64,000 bases of DNA from SIAJ01 sp963773845. Lineage in GTDB: Bacteria; Planctomycetota; Planctomycetia; Gemmatales; Gemmataceae. The DNA lies in NCBI GenBank assembly GCA_963773845.1, contig CAVZCU010000009.1:62001-126000 (forward strand), given 5' to 3'. The position numbers and the translations under genes are program-made. The notes beneath the pieces are model-generated. The model was not told the DNA's origin. It searched no databases and worked only from the letters and a program-made list of their open reading frames with translations. Below, piece after piece: positions 27,770 through 38,100 of the stretch (positions are counted from its first letter, which is position 1; each line of letters begins with the position of its first letter).

Positions 27770-27833
27770 CGCGAACTTTTTCACTTCCTACGACGCCGGC
27801 CGGCGATTGAGCGTGGTCGGGAATAATCGCTCG
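27770..27833 (-). pseudogene. Relic of a PSD1 (DUF1553) gene, internal piece
   Basis: The minus strand reads ERLFPTTLNRRPAS, a stop, then EVKKFA, clearly homologous to ERLFLTTLNRRPTPEEVKRF in the intact gene at 29039-30622 (nucleotides 29118-29183). The piece is cut exactly where the relic at 28224-28310 begins, but the two pieces now lie in the wrong order. Confidence 0.75.
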
Positions 27834-28129
27834 CCGCGGTCGGATTCGATCGTGCCTGCCCATCGGCACGCCCGGCTCGATCGATCGCTCAATCTGCCGC
27901 CTTATTGGCCAAAATTAGACATTACCGGACAATTGGAACGCTGACACGCGGGTAACATCTTTTTTTGGTGTGTCAAAACGTCTCATTCTGTGTCATGTCA
28001 GAGCGATTATCTGCTCCTTCTGGCTAACAATGGCCGAATTCGAGCCGATGCCCTCGACCATGCGGACGTGCCAGCCGCTCTTCCAGTATTTTCATCCAGT
28101 CGACGATGCAAGGGACTTTCTCCATTTTT

Positions 28130-28215
28130 GACGGGATTAACGGGATGAACAGGATTGAAGAACCAAGATCGCGTGCCGTTTTGCTTTCTATCCTGTTGAT
28201 CCTGTTAATCCCGTC
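28130..28215. repeat. Large intergenic hairpin, 26-bp arms
   Basis: The arms 28130-28155 and 28190-28215 match with two mismatches (core GACGGGATTAACGGGATGAA; right arm ends ATCCTGTTAATCCCGTC). Palindromes of this sequence type occur in many unrelated bacterial genomes. It lies between the two PSD1 relics. Confidence 0.8.
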
Positions 28216-28223
28216 CAATTCTC

Positions 28224-28310
28224 TTCAATGATTGAACCGAAACTCGCTGCTCGTAATCGGTGCCCACACCGCATCGCTTGACGAGTTCTTGCCATCGAGG
28301 AACGTCGCGT
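28224..28310 (-). pseudogene. Relic of a PSD1 (DUF1553) gene, C-terminal tail
   Basis: The minus strand reads FLDGKNSSSDAVWAPI and TSSEFRFNH followed by TGA, homologous to the last 27 codons of the intact gene at 29039-30622. The tail abuts the VapC-like gene within four bases. No upstream part of the old gene precedes it. Confidence 0.8.
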
Positions 28311-28313
28311 ACC

Positions 28314-28718
28314 CTACACAGTCCAATCTTCAACACTAATCCCCGGCACACGTCGCAGCGCTTGATCGTTGCTCACGAGAATCGCACCCAAAGAAAGCGC
28401 TGACGCCGCAATCCAGAGATCGTTGTCGGGAAGGCTTGCTCCCTGCATTTCGAGCGCGCTTCGAATCCGGCCATAGACGTCACCCGCCGCCTGAGTGACA
28501 GGTTCGACAGGCAACGTGGAAAAGACAAAGGTCGCTTTGTTTTCCAGATCGGATCGCCGCTTTCCGATCGGCAACCTTTCCAACCCATAGCGGATTTCGC
28601 CCTGAACAATCGAACAAGTCACGACGCTTGGCTGAGCAGCCAATCGGCTCTTTACCTTGGGGTTGTCAGCCATCAGTGCGCTGACAATGTTCGTATCGAA
28701 AAGATACAGCGGGGACAT
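28314..28718 (-). CDS. vapC: VapC-type PIN-domain toxin
   Basis: The 134-residue protein has the PIN fold with its acidic residues: LFDTNIVSALM at the start, QGEIRYGLERLP in the middle, SLPDNDLWIAASAL and ILVSNDQALRRVPG near the end. VapC enzymes are Mg-dependent RNases that cleave tRNA or rRNA. The ATG at 28718 overlaps the antitoxin stop (TGATG), so the two genes are coupled. Confidence 0.9.
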   Translation of the reverse strand: MSPLYLFDTNIVSALMADNPKVKSRLAAQPSVVTCSIVQGEIRYGLERLPIGKRRSDLENKATFVFSTLPVEPVTQAAGDVYGRIRSALEMQGASLPDNDLWIAASALSLGAILVSNDQALRRVPGISVEDWTV

Positions 28719-28969
28719 CACGCGTTATCGAAGTCACGCCCAAAGGGATCGATCGGCGGCGCAGGGCGTTCACCTCCAGCGATCGCTTCATTCAATGCCG
28801 CGATGTCGTCCGGCATCAGGTGCGGCTCTCCTTCCATCACCCCAATCAGGGCCTTGGCTATTCCGGTTTTGTCCTCAAGTGGCCTAACCTCGACCAATGT
28901 GTTGTTGGGGAGGATGGTCGAATTCTGCAAGATGACGACCCCGTTCTGAACGCGCCCGAGAATGCTCAT
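28718..28969 (-). CDS. Antitoxin of the VapC pair (AF2212-like)
   Basis: The 83-residue protein begins ILGRVQNGVVILQNSTILPNNTLVEV, a short beta hairpin pattern like AF2212-type (DUF104) antitoxins, followed by an acidic helical tail that would wrap the toxin (LMPDDIAALNEAIAGG). It directly precedes vapC on the same strand. ATG 28969 was chosen over a TTG ten codons upstream because the domain starts there. Confidence 0.7.
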   Translation of the reverse strand: MSILGRVQNGVVILQNSTILPNNTLVEVRPLEDKTGIAKALIGVMEGEPHLMPDDIAALNEAIAGGERPAPPIDPFGRDFDNA

Positions 28970-29038
28970 TCGATATCCCTCCACTGACAATTCTAACATC
29001 GACAGCGGTCGGGCACCAATCTGACATGCCGATCCTTC

Positions 29039-30622
29039 TCAATGGCAGAACCGAAACTCACTCGACGTAATTAGCGCCCACACCGCGTCGCTGGGCGAGT
29101 TCTTGCCATCGAGGAACGCGGAGAACCTTTTCACCTCCTCTGGCGTCGGCCGGCGGTTGAGCGTTGTCAGGAATAAGCGCTCGATGCGATCCGGCTTCTT
29201 GGCGTCGCCGATGTACTCCGCGATACCGCCCTTCACGTTGATCATCTGGCCGATCGGCCCGTTGTTCAGGTAGAGGTGTTCTTGCAGGCCGCCCTGGAAG
29301 TCGCCGGTGCCGGTGTTCGGTGTGCCGAAGAAATGCACCACGTATTCGCCGAGCGGCCGGTAGCGGCCCTTATCCCCTTTGTGGGGACTTGCCTTCTCGC
29401 TCTCGGCGTAGCCGGTCACGACCCGCCACGATTCGATCAGCTCCTCCGCGGAGAGCGGCCGTGATCGGGCATGTTGAAACCATTGCGGCATCGCTTCGCC
29501 GGTGCCCGCTGAGGATAATTGGTATGTCTTGCTGCTGACGAGTTCGCGGATCAGCCATTTCAGGTCGAACTTGTGGGCGACGATTTCCTTGGCGAGCGAA
29601 TCGAGCAATTCCGGATGGCTCGGCACGTTCGACGGGCTCAAGTTATCGACCGGATGCACGAGCCCGCGGCCCATGAATTGGGCCCACATGCGGTTGGCGA
29701 TCGCGCGAGCAAAGAATGGGTTGTCGGCACGCGTGATCCAGTCGGCCAATGCGTCTTTGCGGGAAAACTTCGGCTTGGGCGGCGGCTTGTTATTGACGAA
29801 CTTCACTTCCTTGAAGTCCTTGGGCAACGGCGGCTCGTTCAGTTCGTCGCCGAGTAGGTACTTGGGCTTCACGGGCACGCCCTTGTCGCCGGGCTTGGCG
29901 TCCTTGGCTGGGCCGGTGAATTTGACCTCGCCGATGTTCTTCTCGCCAATTGCGTAGACCGTCTGGTTTCCCTTCTTGCCAACGGTGACGACTTGGAGGC
30001 GGGCAAGGAACGCGGCCATGCCGAAGAACTCCTTCTGCTTCCACTTCTCGTAGGGATGATTGTGACAGCGAGCGCATTGGAGTTGCATGCCGAGAAATGT
30101 CTGCGAGATCGCCTGGATCGCGTCCTCGGGGGCATTGCGATATTGCACGTAGTAGAGGGCGCCGTTGTTGACGCTGTCCCCGTCGGCCCTCAACAGTTCG
30201 CGGGCCCATTCGTCGTAGGGGATGTTCTTTTCGAAGCGCGATACGAGCCAGGCGCGAAAGCCAGCGCGCTTGTCGGTGTCGTAGCCGGGCGGGCGACGGC
30301 CGAAGAGGATCATGTCCCACACGTCGGCCTGATGGCGAGCATACCGCGGGTCGGCGAGCAGCTTGTCGATGAGCTTTGCGCGCTTGGCGGAGTCTTTGTC
30401 ATCGAGAAATGCGACGGTCTCCTCGTAATTGGGCACTTCGCCCATGAGATCGAGCGAAACGCGGCGGAGGAATTCGGCATCGCTCGCGGGCTTGGCGGGC
30501 GTAATCTTTTCGCGCGTCCATGCCTGGCGAACACGCGAGTCGATGACATCGCGCAGGGGCTCGGCCCGCGAGGAAGCGACCACACCGATGAGCACCATCA
30601 GGGACAAACGTATGCCCAACAT
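29039..30622 (-). CDS. DUF1549/DUF1553 (PSCyt2-PSD1) protein
   Basis: The 527-residue protein has a signal peptide (LSLMVLIGVVASSRA), DUF1549 (FLRRVSLDLMGEVPNYEETVAFL, DVWDMILFG) with a cytochrome-type CARCHNHPYEKW, and C-terminal DUF1553 (FARAIANRMWAQFMGRGLVHPVDN, SHPELLDSLAKEIV, LFLTTLNRRPTPEEVKRF). It lacks the N-terminal PSCyt1 domain. The role is not established; heme-like CxxCH suggests periplasmic redox work on polysaccharide products. It is followed downstream by the VapBC pair and preceded by a DUF1501 gene, which are unusual positions for this family. ATG 30622 gives the signal peptide. Confidence 0.85.
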   Translation of the reverse strand: MLGIRLSLMVLIGVVASSRAEPLRDVIDSRVRQAWTREKITPAKPASDAEFLRRVSLDLMGEVPNYEETVAFLDDKDSAKRAKLIDKLLADPRYARHQADVWDMILFGRRPPGYDTDKRAGFRAWLVSRFEKNIPYDEWARELLRADGDSVNNGALYYVQYRNAPEDAIQAISQTFLGMQLQCARCHNHPYEKWKQKEFFGMAAFLARLQVVTVGKKGNQTVYAIGEKNIGEVKFTGPAKDAKPGDKGVPVKPKYLLGDELNEPPLPKDFKEVKFVNNKPPPKPKFSRKDALADWITRADNPFFARAIANRMWAQFMGRGLVHPVDNLSPSNVPSHPELLDSLAKEIVAHKFDLKWLIRELVSSKTYQLSSAGTGEAMPQWFQHARSRPLSAEELIESWRVVTGYAESEKASPHKGDKGRYRPLGEYVVHFFGTPNTGTGDFQGGLQEHLYLNNGPIGQMINVKGGIAEYIGDAKKPDRIERLFLTTLNRRPTPEEVKRFSAFLDGKNSPSDAVWALITSSEFRFCH

Positions 30623-30641
30623 GACCAGTCTCGCAACAAAA

Positions 30642-30750
30642 GCAGGGACACGGATGACGCGGAACACACGGACTTGCGCGGATCAGACAACGCCGAATTC
30701 AATTGCTTGATCCGCGTTCATCCGAAGAATCCGTCTGATCCGTGTCCATG
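30642..30750. repeat. Large imperfect hairpin upstream of PSD1 gene
   Basis: Left arm 30642-30690 (GCAGGGACACGGATGACGCG) pairs imperfectly with right arm 30708-30750 (ends GATCCGTGTCCATGC). The pattern GGACACGGAT...GCGGATCA is repeated within the arms. It lies between two minus-strand genes, a DUF1501 gene and the PSD1 gene. Confidence 0.7.
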
Positions 30751-30755
30751 CCTTT

Positions 30756-32062
30756 CTAACCAAACAACCGCCGAATCGGCTCGCCGTTGGCTAGCCGGAA
30801 GGGCCGGCCAGTTTGATCTTTGACTTCTGTCTCCGGATCGATGCCGAAGCGCCAGAAGATTGTCGCCGCGAGGTCCGCCGGCGAGACCGGATCGATCTCG
30901 GGATAGGCGCCGATCTTGTCGCTGGCCCCGTAGCTCGCGCCGCCGACAATGCCGCCGCCGGCGAGCACGACGGAAAAACAATCGGGCCAGTGGTCGCGGC
31001 CGGCGGACTTGTTGATCTTGGGTGTGCGGCCAAATTCAGCCGTGCCGATGACGAGCGTCGATTCCAACAGGCCACGCGATTCGAGGTCCTCAATGAGTGC
31101 GGACAATGCCTGATCGTTGGGCGGAATGAGTTGGCCGTGACGGGGGAAGAGTTTCTCGTGGCTGTCCCAGTTGGCATCCTGGCCATTGCGCTGCCCGTCA
31201 TAAACGGCGACGAAGTTCACCCCCCCTTCGACGAGTCGGCGGGCCAGCAGCATGCTCTGGCCGAGCCGATGCCTGCCATAGCGATCGCGGACTTGCTCCG
31301 CTTCCTTCGACATGTCGAAGAGTTTGGCAATGTCCGGCGACGTCGCCAAGCGCAGCGCCCGATCGCGATAGCGCCCGCTCTTACTGCCGGGCCGGGCAAG
31401 CGATCGCGATCAAGCTGATGAAGCAAGGCCGCCCGATCGCGCAGGTCCGTGTGGCTTTCCAGGGCATCGACATGGAAATCGGTCGAACTCGGATCACGTT
31501 CGACCTGGAAGCGATCGAACGCGCCGCCGAGTAGGCCGGGGGTTTGTCCCGGAAGCTGCACCACGTTGTAGAGCGTGTAGGGCAGCGCGACGTAGGGCAA
31601 CACATGGGCGCGCTTGCCGAGCGCGAATGAGACCGCGGAGCCGAGGTTGGGCATTCCCCGGGGATCGTCGGTGAGCAACTCCTGGTCGCCCCCTTCGGGA
31701 GTGCGGCCGGTGAACACTTCGGCGGCTGCTGAGTTGTGATTCCGCATCGGGTGGTGCATGCTGCGGATGACGGCGATGCGATCCATGAGCTTCGCGGTTC
31801 GCGGCAGATGCTCGCAGACGCGAATGCCCGGAACCGACGACGGAATGGTGCGATATTCGCCACGCACTTCGGCAGGCGCATTCGGCTTCGGATCGACGGT
31901 GTCGAGATGGCTCGGTCCGCCGTAATAGAAGATGAGGATGCACGAGCGGATCGGCTTTGACGCGTTACTCGCCCAGCTCGCTCGCGGCAGCATTCCGAGA
32001 CAGCCGGCGGCTCCTGCCTGCAACAGTCGGCGACGCGAGAGTTCGGCAAACGAGTGGAACAC
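30756..32062 (-). CDS. DUF1501 protein, one frameshift
   Basis: The gene starts at GTG 32062 with a Tat signal (LSRRRLLQAGAAGCLG) and the DUF1501 opening SCILIFYYGGPSHLDTVDPKP, then MDRIAVIRSMHHPMRNH. The frame shifts near 31380, after which AEQVRDRYGRHRLGQSMLLARRLVEGGVNFVAV and TLVIGTAEFGRTPKINKSAGRDH continue to the stop at 30756. One indel restores a full-length protein of about 435 residues, so an assembly error is the simplest reading. Its closest partner on the strand is the PSD1 gene downstream. Confidence 0.8.
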
Positions 32063-32218
32063 GGCGAGCCTCGGTGGGTCGGCGGCGATTCCGAAGTGAT
32101 TCGATTCTACCGGATGACTCGTCGCATTGGAGGTGCAAACTCAAGCGCATTCGTTGTCGATTACTTGAGACACTGACGACCTCGTGGTGGTATTCCGTAC
32201 GCTAGCGATCGGTCAACG

Positions 32219-32473
32219 CTACGCTATCAGCCAGACCGACAAGATGTAGACGATGCGATCGGCTTCGACGACCTCGAACTCCACGCCGAGCGGGGGATGG
32301 AGATATTCACGCACGTTGTCAAATGCGGGGCGGCCGACCGCTTCCGGATCTTCGCTCAATTCGAGTTCAATTTCGTGCGCTGCGGTGGTGAGCTGGTTTC
32401 GATCAACGCAATCTAGCCACGCCTGGGCGAGTTTTTCGACCGCGGCGTCGGTCCAAATCTCCATGTATCTCAT
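32219..32473 (-). CDS. RelE/ParE-like toxin
   Basis: The 84-residue protein reads WTDAAVEKLAQAWLDCVDRN, an N-terminal helical part, and ends in strands GVEFEVVEADRIVYILSVWL, the usual layout of small RelE/ParE-superfamily toxins. Its ATG overlaps the stop of the upstream gene by four bases (ATGA). Family assignment is by layout rather than by a strong motif. Confidence 0.55.
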   Translation of the reverse strand: MRYMEIWTDAAVEKLAQAWLDCVDRNQLTTAAHEIELELSEDPEAVGRPAFDNVREYLHPPLGVEFEVVEADRIVYILSVWLIA

Positions 32474-32700
32474 TGGGCGCCGATCTTTTTCAGGGCCTCT
32501 TCAAGTGACATTCCCTTGCTCTTGTCGCGCGGTATCGCTCGAATTTCTTCGATGGGGTAGGGTGACTGGCGAACGTAACCCGTCCCCCTCACCGGCTCGA
32601 AGTAGCCAATGGTCTCGCCGTTCTTGTTCTGTATCTCGACGCGGTCGGTTGCCGATTCAAGGATCGGGATTAGTTTCTCGTTCAAAACTGCAGTGCTCAT
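32470..32700 (-). CDS. Putative antitoxin of the RelE/ParE-like pair
   Basis: The 76-residue protein begins VLNEKLIPILESATDRVEIQN with a strand pair NGETIGYFEPV, like small Phd/AbrB-type antitoxins, and ends in a short charged helix (SLEEALKKIG). It is translationally coupled to the toxin-like gene. Confidence 0.5.
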   Translation of the reverse strand: MSTAVLNEKLIPILESATDRVEIQNKNGETIGYFEPVRGTGYVRQSPYPIEEIRAIPRDKSKGMSLEEALKKIGAQ

Positions 32701-32716
32701 GTCCTCTCCTCATTCG

Positions 32717-34178
32717 TCAGGCGATCAAACCCTTCACTATGTTACCATGCACATCCGTCAGCCGGAAATCGCGGCCCTGGAAGCGGAACGTCAGTTTGGT
32801 GTGATCGATGCCGAGCAGGCGGAGAATCGTCGCGTTCCAGTCATGGATGTGCACCGGGTCTTTCACGATGTTGTAGGCGAAGTCGTCGGTCTCGCCGTAG
32901 GTGATGCCGGGCTTCGATGCCGCCGCCGGCCATCCACATGCTGAAGCAGCGGCCGTGATGGTCGCGGCCATAATTGTCCTTGGTCAATGTCCCCTGGCTA
33001 TAGACCGTGCGACCGAATTCGCCGCCCCAGATCACGAGCGTGTCGTCGAGCATGCCGAGACGTTTCAGATCTTTCACAAGGGCCGCGGCCGGCTTGTCGA
33101 CGTCCTTGCACTGGCCGCGAATCTGTTGCGGAAGGCGCCGTGCTGATCCCATCCACGGTGCATGAGTTGAACGAAGCGCACGCCGCGTTCGACCATTCGC
33201 CGGGCGAGCAGGCAATTGCGGGCGAATCCCCCATCGGTGCCCTTGTCGTCGATGCCATACTTCCTCGATGACTTTCTTCGATTCCTTCGACAGGTCGGTC
33301 AGTTCGGGCACGCTGGCCTGCATGCGATAGGCCATTTCGTATTGCTCGATCCGTGTATTGATCTCCGGGTCGCCGAACGATTGCTCGGCCAGCTTGTTCA
33401 ATTCGCTGACGGCGTCGAGCATGTTTCGACGACCTTCGCGATTCACCCCTTCCGGGTTTGAAAGATAGAGAACGGGGTCCTTGCCGGAACGAAAGCGGAC
33501 CCCCTGGTGCTCGCTCGGCAAGAAGCCATTGCCCCAGAGGCGTGAGAAGATTGGCTGGTCGGTTTTGTTGCCGCTGCCTTGCGAGATTTGCACGACGAAG
33601 GCCGGCAGGTTCTTGCTCATGCTGCCGATGCCATAGGAAAGCCAGGCCCCCAGGCTTGGCCGGCCAGGCTGTTGACTGCCGGTTTGAATGAAAGTGGTCG
33701 CTGGGTCGTGGTTGATCGCTTCGGTATTGAGCGAAGTGACGACGGCCATCTCGTCGGCGATGGTGGCCATGTTGGGCAAGAGTTCGCTGACCCAAGTGCC
33801 GGCTTTGCCGTGCTGAGCAAACTTGAACATCGATGGAGCGATCGGCAGCGTCTTTTGTCCCGATGTCATGCCAGTGATGCGCTGGCCCATGCGCACGGAC
33901 GCCGGCAGGTCCTGGCCGAAATGCTCCTTGAGCCGTGGCTTCCAATCGAACAGGTCGATATGCGAAGGTCCGCCGGACATGAAGAGGTAGATGACCCGCT
34001 TGGCTTTCGGAGCAAAGTGGAGCTTCGGCAATACGCCGTGCGTCTTGAGCGGATCGTCGGCGGCCTGGAGATCCTCGTTCAGCAACGACGCGAGCGCTGC
34101 AACGCCGATGCCGGTCGCGGACCGGCCGAAGAACTGGCGACGGGTTTGAAGGAGACGGTGTTCTTGAACACGATTCAC
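32717..34178 (-). CDS. DUF1501 protein, three frameshifts
   Basis: GTG 34178 starts a Tat signal (TRRQFFGRSATGIGVAAL) and the DUF1501 core RVIYLFMSGGPSHIDLFDWKP, followed by MAVVTSLNTEAINHDPATTFIQTG. The frame leaves near 33262 and returns near 33115 (the part between reads ARNCLLARRMVERGVRFVQL in another frame), then leaves again near 32900; the tail GITYGETDDFAYNIVKDPVHIHDWNATILRLLG ends at 32717. All three shifts fall in conserved sequence, suggesting indel errors. Together with the PSCyt gene at 35118 it forms the usual DUF1549/DUF1501 pairing, interrupted here by two small genes. Confidence 0.8.
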
Positions 34179-34230
34179 GGGTCTTTCTCCAAATACGCTT
34201 GGTGACCTTCTAAAAGGGCACCGATATTCC

Positions 34231-34767
34231 TTACTTGAAAACTAGCCGAATTGTCACTTTTGGATCGTCGTCAGTTTTGCCATCCCACTCAAAAAGAATG
34301 AGCGTTCCGTCAGTTAGCTTTGATTTCCTTAAAATCGCAACTCCTTTCTCCTTCAACAAGCCGAGAAACGGGTTGCCGATCGGCCGGGTCATGCCGTTGA
34401 AGTAGATGTCGAGGTCGGGAGAAGCGTTGAAGGTCTTAGAGTGATCGGATGGCTTCATCATAACGACTACCCGGTAACTGCCATCATCGTCCAACATTAA
34501 CTTGTTGTCTCGCCAAATCGTCTGGACGCGCTGATCGGATGGAACTACTTGCAGCTCGCATGTTGTGTATGCGGCGATTGCGTCCTTTTGAATCGAGAAG
34601 TCGTGACAGTAACATTCCAGAAAATGCGACAGCGTTTGCGTGTCAATCACTCGGTGCGCTATTTGTGGGCGTGGCTTATCGCCGAACTTGGGTTGCATAG
34701 CAACGCCAAGCCCGACGCCGATCGCAACCGATGCCATTGCGATAAGTATGACAAATCGAGCCTTCAT
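34231..34767 (-). CDS. Membrane-anchored or secreted hypothetical protein
   Basis: The 178-residue protein has an N-terminal hydrophobic anchor (FVILIAMASVAIGVGLGVAM) and an otherwise soluble, beta-rich body with two cysteines close together (ECYCHDF). No known family is recognised. It lies between a lone antitoxin-like gene and a DUF1501 gene on the same strand, with lower GC than the flanking cytochrome genes. Confidence 0.55.
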   Translation of the reverse strand: MKARFVILIAMASVAIGVGLGVAMQPKFGDKPRPQIAHRVIDTQTLSHFLECYCHDFSIQKDAIAAYTTCELQVVPSDQRVQTIWRDNKLMLDDDGSYRVVVMMKPSDHSKTFNASPDLDIYFNGMTRPIGNPFLGLLKEKGVAILRKSKLTDGTLILFEWDGKTDDDPKVTIRLVFK

Positions 34768-34798
34768 GTCGATTACTCCGGAGGCGAGTTGAGAGTCA

Positions 34799-35098
34799 TT
34801 AGTCGCTTAAACCTGCTCGCCTACGAAACTGTTCAATATCTTTCGCTTTACAAGCCGCTCTGAAACTGGCGATTTCGCGCTCCTCCTCAGGCGTGATTAC
34901 GGCTGGCTCGATTGCCTCTAACTCGCGAATCATTCGCTCAATTCCTTGTTGTGTCGTTGGCCAGTCGCGCTCGGCATCTTCAAACGACTCAACAACGGGC
35001 GACACCATATCAAGTGTTACTCGAGTGCCGTCGGGCAAATGGACAGGCGTATCCAAGATGAATTGGCCCCTTTGTACGGTCGCGTCGAAGCGTTCCAT
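34799..35098 (-). CDS. Lone AF2212-like antitoxin candidate
   Basis: The 99-residue protein starts FDATVQRGQFILDTPVHLPDGTRVTL, the beta-rich pattern of AF2212/DUF104 antitoxins, and continues with an acidic helical part (GIERMIRELEAIEPAVITPEEEREIASF). No PIN-domain toxin follows; the next gene downstream is the unrelated 34231 protein. It may be an orphan antitoxin or a regulator. Confidence 0.5.
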   Translation of the reverse strand: MERFDATVQRGQFILDTPVHLPDGTRVTLDMVSPVVESFEDAERDWPTTQQGIERMIRELEAIEPAVITPEEEREIASFRAACKAKDIEQFRRRAGLSD

Positions 35099-35117
35099 AG
35101 TCGCACCTGCGCCATCA

Positions 35118-38100
35118 TTAGTTCCGTGTCACCACTTCATCCAAATTCATTATCGCATTCGCCACCATCGCCCACGCGGCTAGTTCAACGGTATCCAGCT
35201 TATCGTCGCGTGGCGACTCGCCGATTTTGAGCAGTTTCTCGGCTGCGGCTTTGTCTTTCGCATAGCGATCCTTTTGCGCCTGAAAGACGCGTCTTAACAC
35301 AGCCACTTCCTTCTCCCTCGGCAGGCGGGCCGTCGCCAGTTTGAACGCGAAGGCGATTCGCTCCTCAGGCGTTGTTCCCCCCTCCTTCATCATGCGCTCG
35401 GCGAGCTTGCGGGCGGCCTCCACATAGGTCGGGTCGTTCATCAGGACCAGCGCCTGGAGGGGCGTGTTCGTGCGCGAGCGGCGGACGACGCAGACTTCGC
35501 GATCCGGCGCATCGAGCGTGGCCAGCGACGGCGGCGGGCAGGTACGCTTCCAAAATGTGTACATTGTGCGGCGATACAGGTCCTTGCCGTGGCTCTGGGT
35601 ATACTTCTGAGCCGTCCAATTGGCGCCGTCAGCACGCGACATCAATTCGTCCCACAGGCCCGCCGGCTGGTACGGCGACACGCTCTTGCCGCCCACCTCG
35701 CCGTTGAGCAAGCCACTGATCGCGAGAGCCTGATCGCGGAGGAATTCTGCTTGCAAGCGGAACCGCGGCCCGCGTGCCAGCAGACGATTCTCCGGATCCT
35801 TCCCATAAAGCTCCTTGGTCACAACGGATGATTGACGATAGGTCGCTGACGTGACAATCATGGTGACCATCTTGCGCACGTCCCAGCCGCTGTCGCGGAA
35901 CTCGACGGCGAGCCAGTCGAGCAACTCTGGATGCGTGGGGTATTCGCCTTGCGTGCCAAAATCCTCGACCGTCTTGACGATGCCGGTGCCGAAGAACATT
36001 TGCCAGAGCCGATTGACTGTGACGCGTGCGGTCAGCGGATGCTCGGGCGACATCAGCCACTTCGCCAAATCCAATCGATTCGCCGCTCGCGGTATCGCGG
36101 GCAAGGGCGGCAACGCCGCCGGGGTGCCGGCCTTCACCTTCTCGCCCTTCTTGTCGTACTGGCCGCGTACCAGCACAAACGTGTCGCGTGGCTTGGCCAT
36201 TTCTTCCATGACCATGGCGTCGGGGATTGCTCGCTCCACGTCGGCCATTTGCTTTTTCAATTCGCCAACGTGGAAAGTTAGCTTGCGCGCCGCCACATTC
36301 ACGGCCGAGCGATAGTATGCTCTCAGTTCGGCTTTCTGCGCCGCGGTTCGCTTCGCCGTGTCGAGCTTGAGAATGGCCGAAACATTCGGGGGAATGCCGG
36401 AGGCTTCGTGCGGCGTCGCGGAATCCGTGCCGAAGGCGCGGAATCGGCCGAATTGGTGCGAGGCGAATCTCGAGTTGAATTGCAGTTGAACGGTGATGTC
36501 CTTGCCTGTTGCGGCGACCGGTTCAGCCAACTCGAAGACGGCGTGGTGTGGCTTGCCCTCCTGGGGTTCGATCGCCCAGCCGGGGCCTTTGCCGAGCACA
36601 GTCTTGACGTCGAAACCGCCTTCCTTTTGACTGAAGTCCGCGGATGCACGGCTGATTTTGAGCGGTCTCGCATCGCGGCCGTCGCCGAGGCTGATGCGAA
36701 TGCCGGTCATGACGAAATTGCCGTTCACCGATCGACCGGGCCCCTTGCCATTGAGTTCGGCGTCGGGCAATGCTTCGATGCGAATCGCGGTCAGCTTGGG
36801 CAGGTCGGTGCGAAAACTGAATGTGTAGGTATCGGTGGGCGCATTCGGGCCACTAACGACTGTGGAACCGTCCTTGTCTGTGTTGAACGTGGCGCCTCCC
36901 TTTGACCTCAATTTCTGCAGTTGCAGCGCTCGCCATTGCGTCTTGGCGACGCCCGGTTCCTTTTCCCAGGCGACTTGGGCCGCATCAACGTCGGCGAGCG
37001 GGCCGCGGAGTTTCGCTTCCGTATCCGCGATTTCTTTTCGGAATGCCGCCAGCCGCTTCTCCTGGTCCGAAGTGGGGACTTTGATGAACGGCATCGCGTT
37101 CCCCTTGTTGCCGTCGAGGCCGCGCTCCGGCACGTTGTTGAAAAATGCGTAGAGCTGGTAGAACTCTTTTTGTTTGAACGGATCGTACTTGTGATCGTGG
37201 CACTGGGTACACGCCAACGTCAGTCCCATCCAAACCGTTGCCGTGGTGTTGACCCGATCGACGATGTAGGCGGTGTGGTACTCTTCCGGAATTGCCCCGC
37301 CTTCAAAATTGATCATGTGGTTGCGATTGAAACCGCTCGCGATCTTTTGTTCGAGAGTTGCCCCCGGCAGCAAGTCGCCGGCGAGCTGTTCAATGGTGAA
37401 TTTGTCGAAGCGCTTGTTTTTGTGGAATGCGTCGATGACCCATTCGCGCCAGCGGGTCATATCGCGGCCGTTGTCGATGTGATAGCCGTTCGTGTCCGCA
37501 TAGCGGGCGGCGTCGAGCCAGTCGAGCGCCATGCGCTCGCCGTAGCGAATCGATTCGAGCAGGCGCTCGACGACTTTCGCGTAAGCATCGGGCGATTGAT
37601 CGTTGACGAAGGCGTCCACTTCCTGCGGCGTGGGCGGCAGCCCGGTGAGATCGAACGTGATCCGACGAATGAGCGTTGCACGATCCGCCTCGGGCGATGG
37701 CTTCAATCCCTCTTTCTCAAGCCGGGCGGCGACGAAGCGATCGATGGCGTTGCGGGCCCAGCCTTCGCCCGCTTTGGGAACGGGGGGTCGCTTCGGGGCG
37801 ATGAACGCCCAGTGCTTCTCGTAGGCCGCTCCCTGGGCAATCCAGGTTTTGAGCGTCGCGATTTGCGCCGGCTTCAGGACTTTGCCGGTCTTTGCCGGCG
37901 GCATGTGATCGTCTTTGTCGGCCGTCAAGATTCGGCGCAGCAACTCGCTCTCGGCCGGCTTCTTGAGATCGACGACACTCAGCACGCCTTCACGGGTATG
38001 CAGCTTCAAGTCCGCTTTGCGCGCCTTGTTGTCCGGGCCATGGCAGGCGTAGCAGTTTTCAGCGAGAATCGGCCGCACATCGCGATCGAAGTCCACTTTG

